The notes beneath the pieces were generated by a model. It did not search any database. It was not told where the DNA came from and saw only the letters and a list, made by a program, of their open reading frames with translations. This document shows positions 38,721 through 51,143 of a DNA stretch of 64,000 nucleotides, piece by piece. Positions within the stretch are counted from its first letter, which is position 1; the number at the start of each line of letters is the position of its first letter. Source of the DNA: Morchella semilibera (lineage: Eukaryota; Ascomycota; Pezizomycetes; Pezizales; Morchellaceae); NCBI GenBank assembly GCA_009192285.1, contig WBVU01000003.1, positions 4,185,973 to 4,249,972 of the forward strand. Reading direction: 5' to 3'. The translations under genes and the position numbers were made by a program.

Positions 38721-38891
38721 ATGCCACACTTCTGGCACACCCTGTCCGCCGCCGTGCGACGGGCCATCCTCCCGATCCTAGCCCGCGGCGTCCCGGGCGT
38801 CATCAAGGACTTTCCGTGGCCGGGACGGCCCGACGGTGGGGAGCCGGGGTGGGTGCCGGTCGTGCATGTGTTGGTTATGACTTTTACATAG
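38721..38891 (+). CDS. Possible small protein, 56 aa
   Basis: Not recognised. ATG 38721 follows a C/A-rich leader (ccacacacaacccatctctcacgcccca) typical of fungal 5' UTRs. The frame starts MPHFWHTLSAAVRRAILPIL, uses GC-ending codons like the nearby VOC gene, and ends at TAG 38889-38891 before a T/G-rich low-complexity stretch. The first 30 residues form an amphipathic helix. A GT after GEPGW might be a splice donor, in which case this is only exon 1. No homology can be claimed. Confidence 0.35.
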   Translation: MPHFWHTLSAAVRRAILPILARGVPGVIKDFPWPGRPDGGEPGWVPVVHVLVMTFT

Positions 38892-40152
38892 CGCTCTTTT
38901 TTGGGGGTGGGGGCTAGAGTTATTTTTGTCCTTTTTTTTTTGTTTTTTTTGGGGGGGGTTGGGCTGCGTATATGTATGGGTATGGGGGGTGGTTTGGGTT
39001 TGGGTATGGGTATGAGCTGGGTTTTGTCTGTCTGTAGTGCTAGTTAGTGTATGCAATTGATCTTGTCCCCAGCCACCACGTTCTGTGCAAATAGCCCGAC
39101 ACCGAGTGATACCTCATGATGCAGCCCGCACGTAGACCACCGCTGGTTGGGACTGAATTGCGGTGTGGCCGGTATGGATGGATGTAGATGCCGCGGCGGG
39201 CGTGTATCGGTGTACTTTGTTGGCGGTGCTGTCGTCGGTGGGGATACCTGTAGCTAGTACTAGTAGCTAGCTAGCCGGTTGGTCGCCTCTGGCTGGCTGG
39301 CTATTGGGGAGAGCGTATGTAGTTTTATATATACTAGGTATCCCATCGATGAGGAAGATCGTATGTTGTATACTAAGTGTCCCATCGTCCGTCAGTCCCC
39401 CGGGTCTGGTGTGGCTTTACTAACAGATCTTGTTATCACTCTTATCAAGCAATACCCATATGCATACAAATACTTTAGTTCTCTGCTATAGGCCGGGGTC
39501 AGCATGGGATAGTGCAACTAGCTATTTGTGTGAGGGTTCGAGGGATATACATATCCGAGGAATCATGGTTTGTCTTGTGGAAGTAGAGGTGGCTAGAGTG
39601 CATATAGACTTCTCCTTTTTCTTCAGTTTGGTGCATGGCCAGTGGTGGTGGTGGCTGTGTGGGTGTTTGGCATTCGGGCAATTGAGCGTTTATAGAGCGT
39701 GGGTTAGGGTTAGAAACTCTCGAGATCACTCGGTTTCTTGATGATTTCCGTTGCTACTATTTATAGCACACGCACACACCAGCCCACTACAAGTAGAACC
39801 ACAGAACCGTTTCCTGTTTTTTATCGCTCTACTTTTCCAAGTATCCAAGATGCGAGTACTTGAGTAGAGGGTACTCTACCGGGCATGGAGGGATTAATTA
39901 GTTGCGGGCGACAGGGATCATCACCAGATATACGTCACAGCCAGCCCGAGCATGGCAGAACCGGTTTCGCGGGCGGGTTGGGTGTTTAAAAGTGCTCTCG
40001 CCGGACCGTGGCTGTCTCACAGCTGGTACCGTTATTCGTTACTACACGTTCGATTCGATTATCATTACTCCACGGTTGTAAATATCATTTCCACCTCGAC
40101 AGCGCCACCCCACCGCCCCCCAAGACCTCCACCACCAGAAGAAGCTCAAAAC
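38892..40152. other. Intergenic stretch, nothing identified
   Basis: T/G-rich low complexity until about 39020, then ordinary sequence without a supportable gene. The last 70 bases before the VOC gene are C/A-rich and look like a 5' leader. Confidence 0.5.
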
Positions 40153-40638
40153 ATGGGCATGACCGGCACCAGCCCCTTCACCCCGACGCAGCACGTCTCT
40201 CTCGTGACGCTCCTATGCCCCGACTACCCCTCGGCGCTCTCCTTCTACGCCGGGCTGCTCAACTTCACGATCCAGGAGAACACCGAGCACGACGACGACC
40301 CGTCCAAGCGGTTCATCGTGGTCACGCCGCCCAAGCTGTGCCAGCTGGCGCCGCAGATGGGCCTGCTGATCAAGAAGGCGGCCACCAAGCGCGAGCGCGC
40401 CGCCGTCGGCAACCAGGCCGGCGACGCGGTCTTCATGTTCCTTGAGGTCGACAACTTTGACGAGGCCTACGGAAAGATGAAGGGGATGGGCATCGAGTTT
40501 GAGGGCGACGAGCCAAGGCAGGAGGCGTTTGGCAGGGCCGCCGTGTTTAGCGATCCGTTCGGGAATAGGATCAATTTGGTGGATAGGCCGTGTAAGCGTA
40601 TTGGGAGCTTGTATGCCCGCGATTGGACGGTGCTGTAG
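40153..40638 (+). CDS. VOC (glyoxalase/dioxygenase-fold) family protein, 161 aa
   Basis: Single-domain member of the vicinal oxygen chelate superfamily, which includes glyoxalase I, extradiol dioxygenases and antibiotic-binding proteins; the reaction cannot be assigned. The fold's two beta-alpha-beta-beta-beta halves are visible: QHVSLVTLLCPDYPSALSFY with GLLNF opens the first, and AVFMFLEVDNFDEAYGKMKG the second. The last strand is VFSDPFGNRINLVD, the family signature, with Asp where many members have the metal-binding Glu. I chose ATG 40153 (MGMTGTSPF) because the upstream 67 codons to ATG 39952 are Pro- and His-rich and look like 5' leader; the longer 228-aa form, with a possible organelle signal, cannot be excluded. 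Codon use is strongly GC-ending, unlike the flanks. Confidence 0.82.
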   Translation: MGMTGTSPFTPTQHVSLVTLLCPDYPSALSFYAGLLNFTIQENTEHDDDPSKRFIVVTPPKLCQLAPQMGLLIKKAATKRERAAVGNQAGDAVFMFLEVDNFDEAYGKMKGMGIEFEGDEPRQEAFGRAAVFSDPFGNRINLVDRPCKRIGSLYARDWTVL

Positions 40639-40812
40639 GTGGTGGTGCGTTGGGTTTGGGTGGTGTTGCTAATGGGTTTTTGTCTGAGGGATGTTGTGCT
40701 ATAATTATATTACATGTATACCCTGTACCTTACTTTATTGTATTGTATTTGAATTATAAATCTTTTATTATACCACTGTGGAGCAATGTGGAGTTGTATC
40801 GTCATGGTTTAG

Positions 40813-41302
40813 GGCCCGTTCGGACCGGCACGGATTATATTGATGGACTATTCCAAAGTGTCGATTATCCATGAGTGGGTGAGATAATCTCATGCATATC
40901 AGTATATCGCAATGTTGCGGTTGTCACAGTTTGTAGTTGAAGATAAGAAGAAAGAGAATGATAATCACCTCTCGAGCTAATTATTTTCTTGGCAGATTAT
41001 TTGAATAAGCAGAAGTTAGAGAATATAGATTATCCATTCCCCCAAATACCTCTACATTACAATAATCCAAAACTCTATAATCCGTCGGGTTAGTCAATAA
41101 TCGCGATTACAGTACCAAAAAGGGGGGTGGGGTCACTACGGTATTCTCGTTGATACGCTAGCAATGCGGTAAAAATACGGTATCCGTACAGTACTCCTCC
41201 TCTAATGCCGATTTAATTCGGTATTTGTCACTAAATTCCGTAGTCCTATGGTAGTGATTTCACCCCATTTTTTCATACTGTATCAGACTGTCCCGACGGG
41301 CC
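40813..41302. mobile_element. MITE, 490 bp, GGCCCGT inverted termini
   Basis: It starts ggcccgttcggaccggc and ends with the complement of ggcccgtcgggacag. TTTAG lies directly outside both ends (40808-40812 and 41303-41307), the likely target duplication; a shorter TTA duplication is also possible. The interior is AT-rich and holds no ORF of note. Confidence 0.65.
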
Positions 41303-44300
41303 TTTAGTTAGCGCGCGAGTACTGCTGGGTGATAGGAGTTACCGTGATTCCAAGTCTCGTGTGGAAGTGGCTAGTAGCTCTTCGAAGTCAAGTCACCAGA
41401 TATTGGCCTAGACCCGTAATCGTGGTTTGATTTAATCTATTACTTAGTTGTAAGATATGATTAAGGCCGCGATTAGATGTTAGACTGCGAAGATCTTTAA
41501 AGGGCTGTTTTACTTGGGTATTTTCTGAAGTGCGTTTTGTGCGCGAGATATAAGTGGGGGTTTGGAATCTACTGAAAATCGGTTTTTTTTATCAGGGACA
41601 ATCATAATTATCATGGCTTAATTACATAAGTCAAGCCCGGATCAAATAAACAAATCGATTTTCCAGCTGGCCAGGTCATAACTTTCGAATATATCATGCA
41701 TGTAGTACACACACTTCAAACAAGTGTAAGACTACAACCACAACATGCAGGAAAAGAGCAATTGTATCATTGAAAAGCTGAACATTGGTAGAACATACCT
41801 CATGGGCGCATGTATCTACCTCTGGCATAGAATTCAAGAGTTGGTCGGTCTAGGCCATTTCTGCTGGCTGCTACCTAAAACCATGTCACTTTTGGCAATA
41901 CTACAATATCAATCGTTTGCGCGCCCACATATCCACAGTTTCTTTCCGCCAGCAAAACTCCAGTAGTTCAACCAAGCATGCTAATGACGAGCTAATTAAT
42001 CGTTCAAGTTAATCGGGCATGTCTAACTTGGTTCACAGCTCCTCACTCGATCTGTTCTCAAGGCGCCGAGCACCAACACAAGACGCCCACCTCCACCTTC
42101 CTTGATTCCCCAAACCCGTCGATGCCAACTCCAGAGAATTTCTGTGAGATCAATGACTTGACTCATTACCAAGGGGCCGGCCTTGAATGGCACCGGTGAT
42201 CCTAAAAGAAATTATGCAGTTCAAGCTTCTACTCCTCAGGCCAAGAGTGCTATGTCCACCTCCGTGACATATCACAAGTAAAAAGGCCAAACCACTGTTT
42301 TTTTTTTGTTATGTACCGAGGAACACTTGTTGCCGAGAAACACTGGTCTTGTGTTTCATACTTCACGATCAGGAATCCGTTGCCCCAAGTGTTTTCTGCA
42401 TCGGACATTCACCGGGGCGAGGACAAAAATATCCCAATCCGATAGAAGATGGTACCATCATATATGGAAACATGACTATTAATCTAAAGGCACTATCCCC
42501 GCCCCCGCCCCCAAAGGGCCGAGGTTTCCAATTCTTTGTCGCATGAAAGAGCATCTACAGGTAGACACAATTGATCAAGGCGGAATCCTACGATCAATAA
42601 ACACCCCCATAAATCTCACAAGATTCTTAGGTTCTGGACACGTTGTTTGGATTGTTTGCGCTTTTGTGAGTCACGCAGATATACAAGATTCTTAAAGCAT
42701 TGTTATGTTCAATATTCAAGTTTGTGGGGGATCTACATGTGTGCGTACAGTACGTGACTCCCGCTGCAAGTATACCCCCCTGCGCATGAAAGAAAACCCC
42801 AGAGACAAAATATCCCAAGAGTGATTTGCGGCCCAAAAATAAACCATATCGATCATTTGGAAACAAGCAGAATTAACGAACTCGAAGGCAGCATATTTGG
42901 GACCTTGTGTCTCCGAGTCACTTTTCGTGACTCACTCAAAAGACACCGGGGGGGAGACTTAGCATGAAGTCGCAATAAAGTAAACGTGGCGGTATACCAG
43001 TAACCAAAATTTTGCTCCTTATCCCTGGAGATCCCCACACCAGGTGACTTTTACCTCCCCCCACAAGATACCAGGAGGAAGGAGAAAGCGTCCGCTTAAC
43101 TGGCAGGCGGCGCCGCCAAGTGTCCCACCGGGTTGCACCCTAACCCATCTTGGCACTGTTTCTCGGGCTTGTGCCGTACGTAGGGCTGTAGGTGGGGCAG
43201 ATGGGGATATTTGGAGATAGAAAATCATGCGGGAAAATCAACTCTACGAAAAGATGGACTATTGATGGCTAACGACGTTGCATTAGCTCCAGTAGGAACA
43301 TAAACAATTATGTTTCAACCGTATAGATACTTTGTAATCAACTACATACTTAGCTAGTTGAACGGAGCAACCAGAAATAAAATAGTATATAATCGGAAAT
43401 TTAGTGTGGCTCACGGTATCTCTAAATAGCCTCCCATGAACCAGGGCATATATTCCCTACTTCTCACAATAGTTACATAAGATATGCGCAATTGTAGGTC
43501 TCACCAAATCACTAGGCCTGTCCACACAGCCCAGGGCCTAACGAGTGATATTCCATGTTCCAATCAAACCTCACGTGGGATTCTAGCCTCCATTCCAACA
43601 ATCGGCAAACCTGCATCGCCCAGGCACCTTATTGGGCCGGAGCCCTCATCACTACAGCTCGTCAAATTCGGGCTTTAAAACATGGCGCGAATGCCAAGAA
43701 TTGCGTGCGGCCCCCCCCCCCCCAGCAGCTTAGCGACCGGCCCAAACCCTGTGTGGCTGGTTGCAAAAATAGATTGGAGATTAACCCTAAACCATGCACG
43801 GGTACTATTGTGGATTCGGATCATTGGTAGCTAGAACTGGGTTTTTCATTTCGGATGTCCGACAAGTGCTCAAACATGTACTGTACCTTCGCATCATTGC
43901 CACTGCGTACGCATGTATGCGCATAATTAATTGGGAACCTAGCTGGCATGAGTTGACAAAAAATTAAAATTAAAACGAGCCCAGCTGCAGACGTACCTGC
44001 TGGGGAAAAAGAACAAAAAAAGAAACGAATTAATAAAAACTGCCCATTACGACTTTTGACATCCGACTTGAAACCGCCGTGGGCCCCCGCACTTTTACAA
44101 ACCAGGATTATTTGTAACGTACGTATATAGGGTACCAGACGGTACCTGCAGCGGTTGCCTTAAGGCTGCTGCTGCTGTCGTGCTGGGGAGATCATTGACG
44201 GCGTGATCACCAATTTTAATCGAGTTAATATATATATGTACCACAACACAAGTGGCGGGTTCCAGTTAAACCAAGACTCGGAAGGGGGTTCGCTTGAAAG

Positions 44301-46767
44301 CCTTCGGTCAACTACTCCGCACAGCACGTTGCCCTACCTCCGATCATGAAAACTTGTTTTTTCTTTGTAAACACTTATACGACATCAAGAGCCCAGGAAT
44401 GTGATGAGGATCCCTCGTAAAGTACATAACTGAAACTTGCACTTGGATTTATTATATGCAATAGGCTTTCTTCCCTCTAATCACGGGATATATATATATC
44501 TATGTGTGCCTGCTGGGAACATATTAATAGGTCCCGCGGGCAGTTGAAGTTGATGATTGATAATGAGTGGGAAGGGAGATACGGACGAGAAAACCCGGGG
44601 GAACAGGCCCTCGCCAGGAGCACAATCCAGGCATTCAATGAACCGCAGCAAAGCAGGTCATAGGAGAACATAAGTCGATTTAAATAAAGCCAGAAGCACA
44701 AAAATAGAATTGTACTACCTAGACTCCAAGGTAAGCCAATGAAACATATATCCATTCTCCCAGGAAACAGATCTTTGGGACACCCTCCCCTGATTTTCCT
44801 CTCAGCTGGGTCCGAAGAGGTCTCCTCGTTTATTACTCCTCCCCCACCATCCCTGGCTAAATATGCGCATCACTTACGAACGAGCTTTAGGTTCGCTGTA
44901 TGTAGTTTTATTTGGTGATCAATACCGTCCTGTCAATTCGTGGTAACCACCCTGTTGATCCGGCCTTGAATACCCGAGCAAACTCAAGGCCCGCAGCGCA
45001 AAAATCACGAGGACTATCATTTCTACAGAGTGACCACAGTCAGTCCGTTAATCGCCGTCTATCCTTATCTTCCTCACAATAAGGCCCGGTTAAACTGCAT
45101 TAATCAATTGAAATAACCAATCTCTAGCTCTGTTCTGTGAACGCATTACTCCCCCTCAACAATGCCGAAGATCTATGGCTACTTACGTAAAGCCTGTAGT
45201 GTCAATAAGCAAATTCCTGTCAAACTTAATCGTGGGATAACATGCTACAAGTGCAGGTCACAGCTTTGGTCCCCTATATCTCAACATCCCATTAGTAGAA
45301 TCCGATGAAGTATGAAAAAAACGCCTAACCAGCCTTTTCTCTGGGCCCATACAATACTCAAAGAATGCGGGGAATAGGGCTTACGAAGTTGCATTCATCT
45401 ATATCTACGTACTCATATTCTACATAATGTTTCAGCCGCAGAATAGGGGGAAAGCAATGGCAGTGTTTCATGTATACAATATAGGGGGATTTTTAAGTGT
45501 TTTGAGGCCTTATCATATGCAGAGCGAGGGACCAACCTAAGCATGGGAACCTAACTCCCAACAGTAGGGAGAATTCTTCCTCTATCCGTCAGGACCGAAG
45601 CTGTCACCGTCAAATCGTTGAATTCCCGCACTTGTGTCAACTAGCTGCACTTTGCCCGACGCACAGGCGCAGTTAGTCACAGATCTTCCCGGGAGGAAAG
45701 CAAGATCTTAGTAGTAGATCTTCGCCACTTTAAGCTATTGACATGATGCCTCGGGAATCGGGGAGCACGTGTGGTAATAGTCAACGAATAGCCGATTCCA
45801 CAGGCTCCAACCTCGCCGAAATCCCCATGTATCGGGTGTCATATATCGATCGTCTATGCTTGGACTGCACTGCTTTGCTTACTGGAATTGAGTTTACCGG
45901 CGGTTCCTTGAAAGCTGAGTTTATGGAGCCATAATCGCTGCAGAAGCGCGTAGCTAGCCCTTTCGGTTTGTCTCCCGTACTCAAGTTGTGAGTTTTTCTT
46001 ACAAGACAAAAACCGGTTTTTGTTTAGCGTCTTGCCAAATTTCAGCTTTGCGTCTAAGCATCCGAAGTAGTTAAGCAAGATCTGTGGAAAAACTATAATC
46101 CGGATTATACTGCGGTTTAAGATGACTGTTTAGAGCGGTGAAGGGCTAGTAGTAACATTGAATTGAGCTTAGTGCTGACTATAGCAACGGAAAAACTATC
46201 GGTGCAGCCAATGATAGGTTTTTCCGGTACTGTTGCAGGGGGAGCTCATCACGTGTTTTGTGGCGCACGTTGCCTGTGGCATATTGGATATTATGTGGAC
46301 TGAACTGCATGCTGACAGTCTGAGTCTGACCAATATTAAAGGCCCTAGAGTTCGTAGTTGAGAGCAATGGGCTGCGGTCCTTCTTCTTTGGTGAGGTTCC
46401 CGGAATGAACGCAATGAGCACTTGAGGTAAGTGATGTAGCTTAGCAGAATCTCTTTAACTGGCCAACACCAGGGGGGAGGGGGGGAACTGGGCACAAGGC
46501 AGACACTGCCCACGATGAGATTGTATGTATGTACATAATACATGTATGTTTATGTTGTAACTTTGACCATCATCATCAAAGTGTAGTGAGATTGGAGCGG
46601 TTTGTATCCAACGTAGCGTGTACTGCCATGTCGTGATATCATGATCATGGTGTCTGTAGAACTTGATTATGAGGTTGTCGGGAGCATAGTGACAATAGCT
46701 AGTAGTGGTACCGTGATCGTGAACCAGTGACGTCTCGGCGTTTGGCAGGAAGCGAAAAGAGAAAAGG

Positions 46768-46795
46768 AAAAAAAAAAAAAAAAAAAAAAAAAAAA
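46768..46795 (+). repeat. A28 tract
   Basis: Twenty-eight A in a row on the plus strand, preceded by an A/G-rich stretch (agcgaaaagagaaaagg). It could be the tail of a retroposed copy whose body would lie at 46.1-46.77 kb, but I see no recognisable parent or target-site duplication. Confidence 0.6.
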
Positions 46796-49700
46796 CTGGA
46801 TCTTTACGCGTAAAGCTGAGGCTTACTCCAACCACAAACCACCACCATCATCACCCCTTTTGCTCGCTCGGTCGCTTGTCTAAACTAGTACTCAAATTTC
46901 CACATTTTCACACTTCCTCGGTAGCGAAAAAATACCGTGTCAGGGTTAGGTGATCGTCAATCGCTACTGTACGTAGTACATGTAGCGGAAACTGGCTGGC
47001 CACGAGGTTCCCCTAGCTCCCCCTCCCCCTCCTCCCCCCTGCTTTCGCGGGGGTTACAGAAAAGATGAAACGATGTAGCAGACCCATCACCTCGTAGCGC
47101 ACACTAGGCACCAGTGTAACATGTTATGAACGCGGATTTCAATTCTCTTTTTTTGGTTAATTATCGAGTTACTGATCAGCTTGGCCCGTAATGGCAGGGA
47201 ATGTGCATACATGTAAGTTAGTCGTGACTCAAATGAACTGTGGGTTGATCTTAGTTGATCGGGCGTGACATTATTACATGTATACATACAAGCGACTCAT
47301 TAGCCGAGGAAGAAGTCTGAAGATACATGTATCATTGACCAGATCAGAGATACGAAGTTGTAATTTTATCTGTAGCTTGGTAATTGATCAGACGATCAGC
47401 TTGCATACTGAGATTATTGCATACACACGTACGTACGTACATAGTACATCCATCGTATTGTGTGCCTAGCTCGATCACATCGTATCCTACGGAAGTATCG
47501 GTAGTTACATACATCTTCTACAATTGGACTTGAAACAATTCTAATTCTTATGATGGAAATAAACATATTCTCCTGACTCAAAACCAAAAAAATTTACGTC
47601 TCCTTAGGTTCCCCTTGCCTTGATCCTGCTATGACCGAGCAACAGGCAGCAATAAATTATTACAGTCACAGTGCATACATACATCGATCGCATGAAGATA
47701 CTACTCGTTAGGCGATGGGGCTCATCAAAGACGAACATTCCTCAACAATTATGAGCATGTTTAAGAGCCATTGATTGGAATATTTTTGTGAAGGGGGACA
47801 CTGCCGAGGTTGTGAAGAATTGGGGTCGTGTACCTGCATTTGCGATAGCCGTGTTGACCATTGCATTTGCTGTATGTCTGTCTATCTGCAGCCCTACCGT
47901 GATGCAGGTCCGCGAGATGTGTAGAAGGTCAACTACACTCAAAATATCGTATTTACATCATCCTTGATACGAGAGTACTCGAGTACAAGTTAGGCAAGGA
48001 CCTGGGTCGGATTTTTCAATCTGACAGTTAGTGTACACATTTGATAATACTTAGCTCAGAATTCTTATTTTCATGAATAGATCCAATTTCAGCATGCTAA
48101 GTACAAAGCTGAACAATGCGCCGCGGACGATCTACTCCATTGAATTATTATCTTATCGTCAAATAAAAAAGGTACAAAAAAACAAGGATATATCTATGAT
48201 ATGCTCCCTCGGTTAGCATAGCTTCCCGTTTCCTTGATTTCGATTTGTTTGTGGCAGGCTCGGGTGAGCACTACTGTGTGTAAGCCTCAAGAATCTAGTG
48301 ATGGGTAAGAGCCAACAAACGGGCGGAGGAAAGCCACAATTGATATCCAAGGAAAGAGAGAAAAGTAAAGCGGGGGGCCGGTAGTGGGGCATGAATAGGC
48401 ACGCGATAGACGGCATGTAGAGGAGTTGCATCTGCCGTAGTTAGATGCATATTGCGAACAATCTTGCTTGTTTTGGTTTCTTTTTTTCAAAACTGCGGTT
48501 TTCATGCTCTTACATACGCTGGGGGTATTTGAGTAGTGGTGAGCGAACCACCGGTAACGTAGCATATGGCCGGAGGGTCATCTACTAGCGAGCGGGCCTG
48601 TCTGTAACAGAAGCCACCACCTCATCTGACATGTTTTTGTGGTGAGGACTTGATTACTTTGCGATAAAATTTCTTGATGAAGGAGATGTTGGTTTGATGG
48701 GGGGGATGAGTTAGCGGGTGTGGGTAAGGCCTTAAGGGTGTGGAGGGTGTGGGTTGTGGAAAAGAGGGAAGTGTTAACGGTCGGGACAATGATCTGCCAT
48801 CTGCCACGATCACCCCGGGGATTCGGAACCATCGCAACGAAGTACTGGGAGAAACACACCATTGTTTCTCGACAAAGATTTATTTTTTGACCATCTTATT
48901 TTCGGTATACCAATAACCAGCCCATAAAAGGATATTTACCGGCAATAACTCATGCTGCGGACGATTATCATAGCCTTATCAGGAACCTTTATCCAATAGG
49001 ACTACTGTACGGGGGGAACGCAAAAGACCCCGTTACGGCGATAAAATATTATTAGCGGACCCCAGTTAGCTGGGATAGCTTCAGCCTCAAGATGGCTCGC
49101 TCGCGAGATCAGATCTGTGGCTATGGGGGTTGATTGGCTGGTTAAAAAAGGATCTCCCGGGAACGGGGGAGAGAACCAGAAGGCAGCCTTGTAGTGACCG
49201 CGATCCGCCTCACCTAAAAATTACACCCCTAACCCGGGACCTTTAAGCTAAGAAGTACATTCTGTCTAAACCATTAATACCCTTACAACTTGAGCTGAGG
49301 ATAATCGCCCTGACCCTACGAGACATTTTATGTCTACCATAATGGACACATGGCTGTAAGTAGGCTTAACCGAGTTTTTCCTTTACCCACCCATCTCTGA
49401 TCTAACTTCTCTCCCTCCCCCTCCCCCCCCCCTCCCCCCCCCTCCCCCATCGTACCCTTTCAATGTACCCCTGGATAGTACCTGCATCCACATGAATTTC
49501 CTGGTTCACGGTTTATCTCTTGGGCTGAGGTTGTTGCAGCACTGCAACCAGCTGAACATCGACTGCAGCCTCACGTTTTTCTCTCTACAAAGTAACTTGT
49601 GAGGGAACGGGACTTGATGCATACCAGATATGCATGCAGCATACCTGACCTCTCGATAATTGTTTTTTTTTGTTGTTGATTTTGACATTTTTAGGGTGAA

Positions 49701-50629
49701 GGTGGAATTTTGGTGCGCTTCCATTTGATAAGTGTACGCACTGATGACGTTGCTTTGTCTAGGGCTTTACTTTGGCATTTTTTGGGTATGCTATTGCAGT
49801 TTTGCTATTGACCTATTTGCCCAGTATCAGGAAATAAGTATCAGATATCAGGCATATCTTTAGGGGTTGTGGTTCTTGCAACAAGGATGGTATTTTTGAG
49901 TGGATGTTGTGAGCGGCGGTAGTCAGATCAAGTCCAGACCCTGCCCTTTCTATGGGACAGAAAACATTAAGGGTCCGCCAAACTAATGGTAACACAGAAG
50001 CTAGCAACAGCAGCTCAACGGTTTCTCCCTTACTACATGTACATACATGTATTACACTCTCTTATTCCTGCTCTCTATACTGCATCCCCCCCCCCCCCCT
50101 TTGACCCCGCTAACACTACCAGTGACCCGGAAACCCCACCATCACCGCACTCTCTCCCTCCCTGGGAACTTACCGATGACTATGTCTTGGAGTCACCCAC
50201 TGGTAGTGATATTCTCTCTAGGTAGGCTGTGTGCTAGCTGCGGGAGTCGAGAGACAGTCGGTGCACCAAGCAATTACATGATCCTCCCTGCTATGCAAGT
50301 ATGTCTAGCTTTTCTTCAACGGTGCAGCTATATAACTATCCGACTTCCCGCCTCTTGGATCATTCATTCACTCAGTCCATTCAGCTTATACATTCAGATC
50401 TACTTACCTGCAGCTTTAAGAGCTACTACAATCTCCACAGTACTCAATTCAGGTATATCAGTTTAGGTTTACCACTCAAGCTTCTATCAACACCTCCCAT
50501 CACTTTTTTTATATATTCGACTGAATTCCTGATATCTCTCAATTTCATACTACAACTTCTACCACCGCAACTTTAACCACCCCTAGAACACAACTTTTTC
50601 CCACCAGCAACCCCCCACAACACTTCAAA

Positions 50630-50935
50630 ATGTGCATGCGAGTAGTTGAGCGTTACGCAGTCTGCAAGTGCGTTTACTTCACTCACGGTGTCGACCAATG
50701 CGGAGCCTATGGACGCCGCGGCCACATGGTACAAGACAAAGTGATTCTTGTTGGGCACACCTGCCCAGCACATTCAAATATGGGCTTTGCTTCACACAGC
50801 GGCTCATTCGGTCCCCAAGGCTCAAGTCGGAGTATTTGCAGCGGATCATCATCAACATCATCACAATCCGGCAGCTCAAGACCCGCGGTCGGGTTCCCCT
50901 ATGGCTCCGGAGATGTGCAGTTCTTTCGCCGATGA
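50630..50935 (+). CDS. Small conserved-type fungal protein with Cys/His pattern, 101 aa
   Basis: Function unknown. The first 50 residues have a compact pattern: MCMRVVERYAVCKCVYFTHG, then VDQCGAYGRRGH, then VILVGHTCPAHS. The regularly placed Cys and His suggest a small metal-binding or disulfide-stabilised module; I believe similar short proteins are widespread in filamentous ascomycetes, but that is memory, not a search. The second half is Ser/Gly-rich. The start follows a C/A-rich leader (accaccgcaactttaaccacccc). The stop at 50935 lies inside a second open frame that continues to 51143 and looks coding, so the true C-terminus may differ. Confidence 0.6.
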   Translation: MCMRVVERYAVCKCVYFTHGVDQCGAYGRRGHMVQDKVILVGHTCPAHSNMGFASHSGSFGPQGSSRSICSGSSSTSSQSGSSRPAVGFPYGSGDVQFFRR

Positions 50936-51143
50936 ACGAGACCAATCTCAACAACAAAAGCAGCGGCAGCAGCAGCAAATAGGGGCTCCTGAGGAGCCAG
51001 CGATTGGGGCACTGCGGCAGCGGGAGGAGATGGCACGCGTGGAGAAGGTACGGATAAGTGGACAGGAGACTGAGCGGAGAGCTAAGGGGAGGCTTCTGTT
51101 GACGGAAGGGAATATCTCATTCTACTGGAAGAATTACGCATAA
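50891..51143 (+). other. Second coding-like frame overlapping the 3' end of the small gene
   Basis: This frame encodes a Gln-rich stretch (QSQQQKQRQQQQ) and then a charged helix (ALRQREEMARVEKV, GQETERRAKG), ending ISFYWKNYA at a stop (51143). Composition is protein-like and it directly continues the 50630 gene in another frame. It may be the true C-terminal part reached by an intron or a frameshift; I could not find a clean splice pair. Confidence 0.35.

Larger units (their letters stand above)
40639..50629. other. Ten-kilobase gene-free stretch
   Basis: No convincing gene. Contents: a 490-bp MITE (40813-41302), C13 at 43711-43723, an A28 tract (46768-46795), a C/T-rich tract at 49409-49449, and a cluster of TACATGTA octamers (46539, 46977, 47208, 47275, 47324, 50034, 50044). 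An ORF at 49986-50225 is Pro-rich and may be leader of the next gene. Confidence 0.5.

Noticed and set aside
44941-44970. rRNA-like start (ccctgttgatccgg)
   Set aside because: Resembles the small-subunit rRNA 5' end for only about 12 bases; the following sequence does not match.
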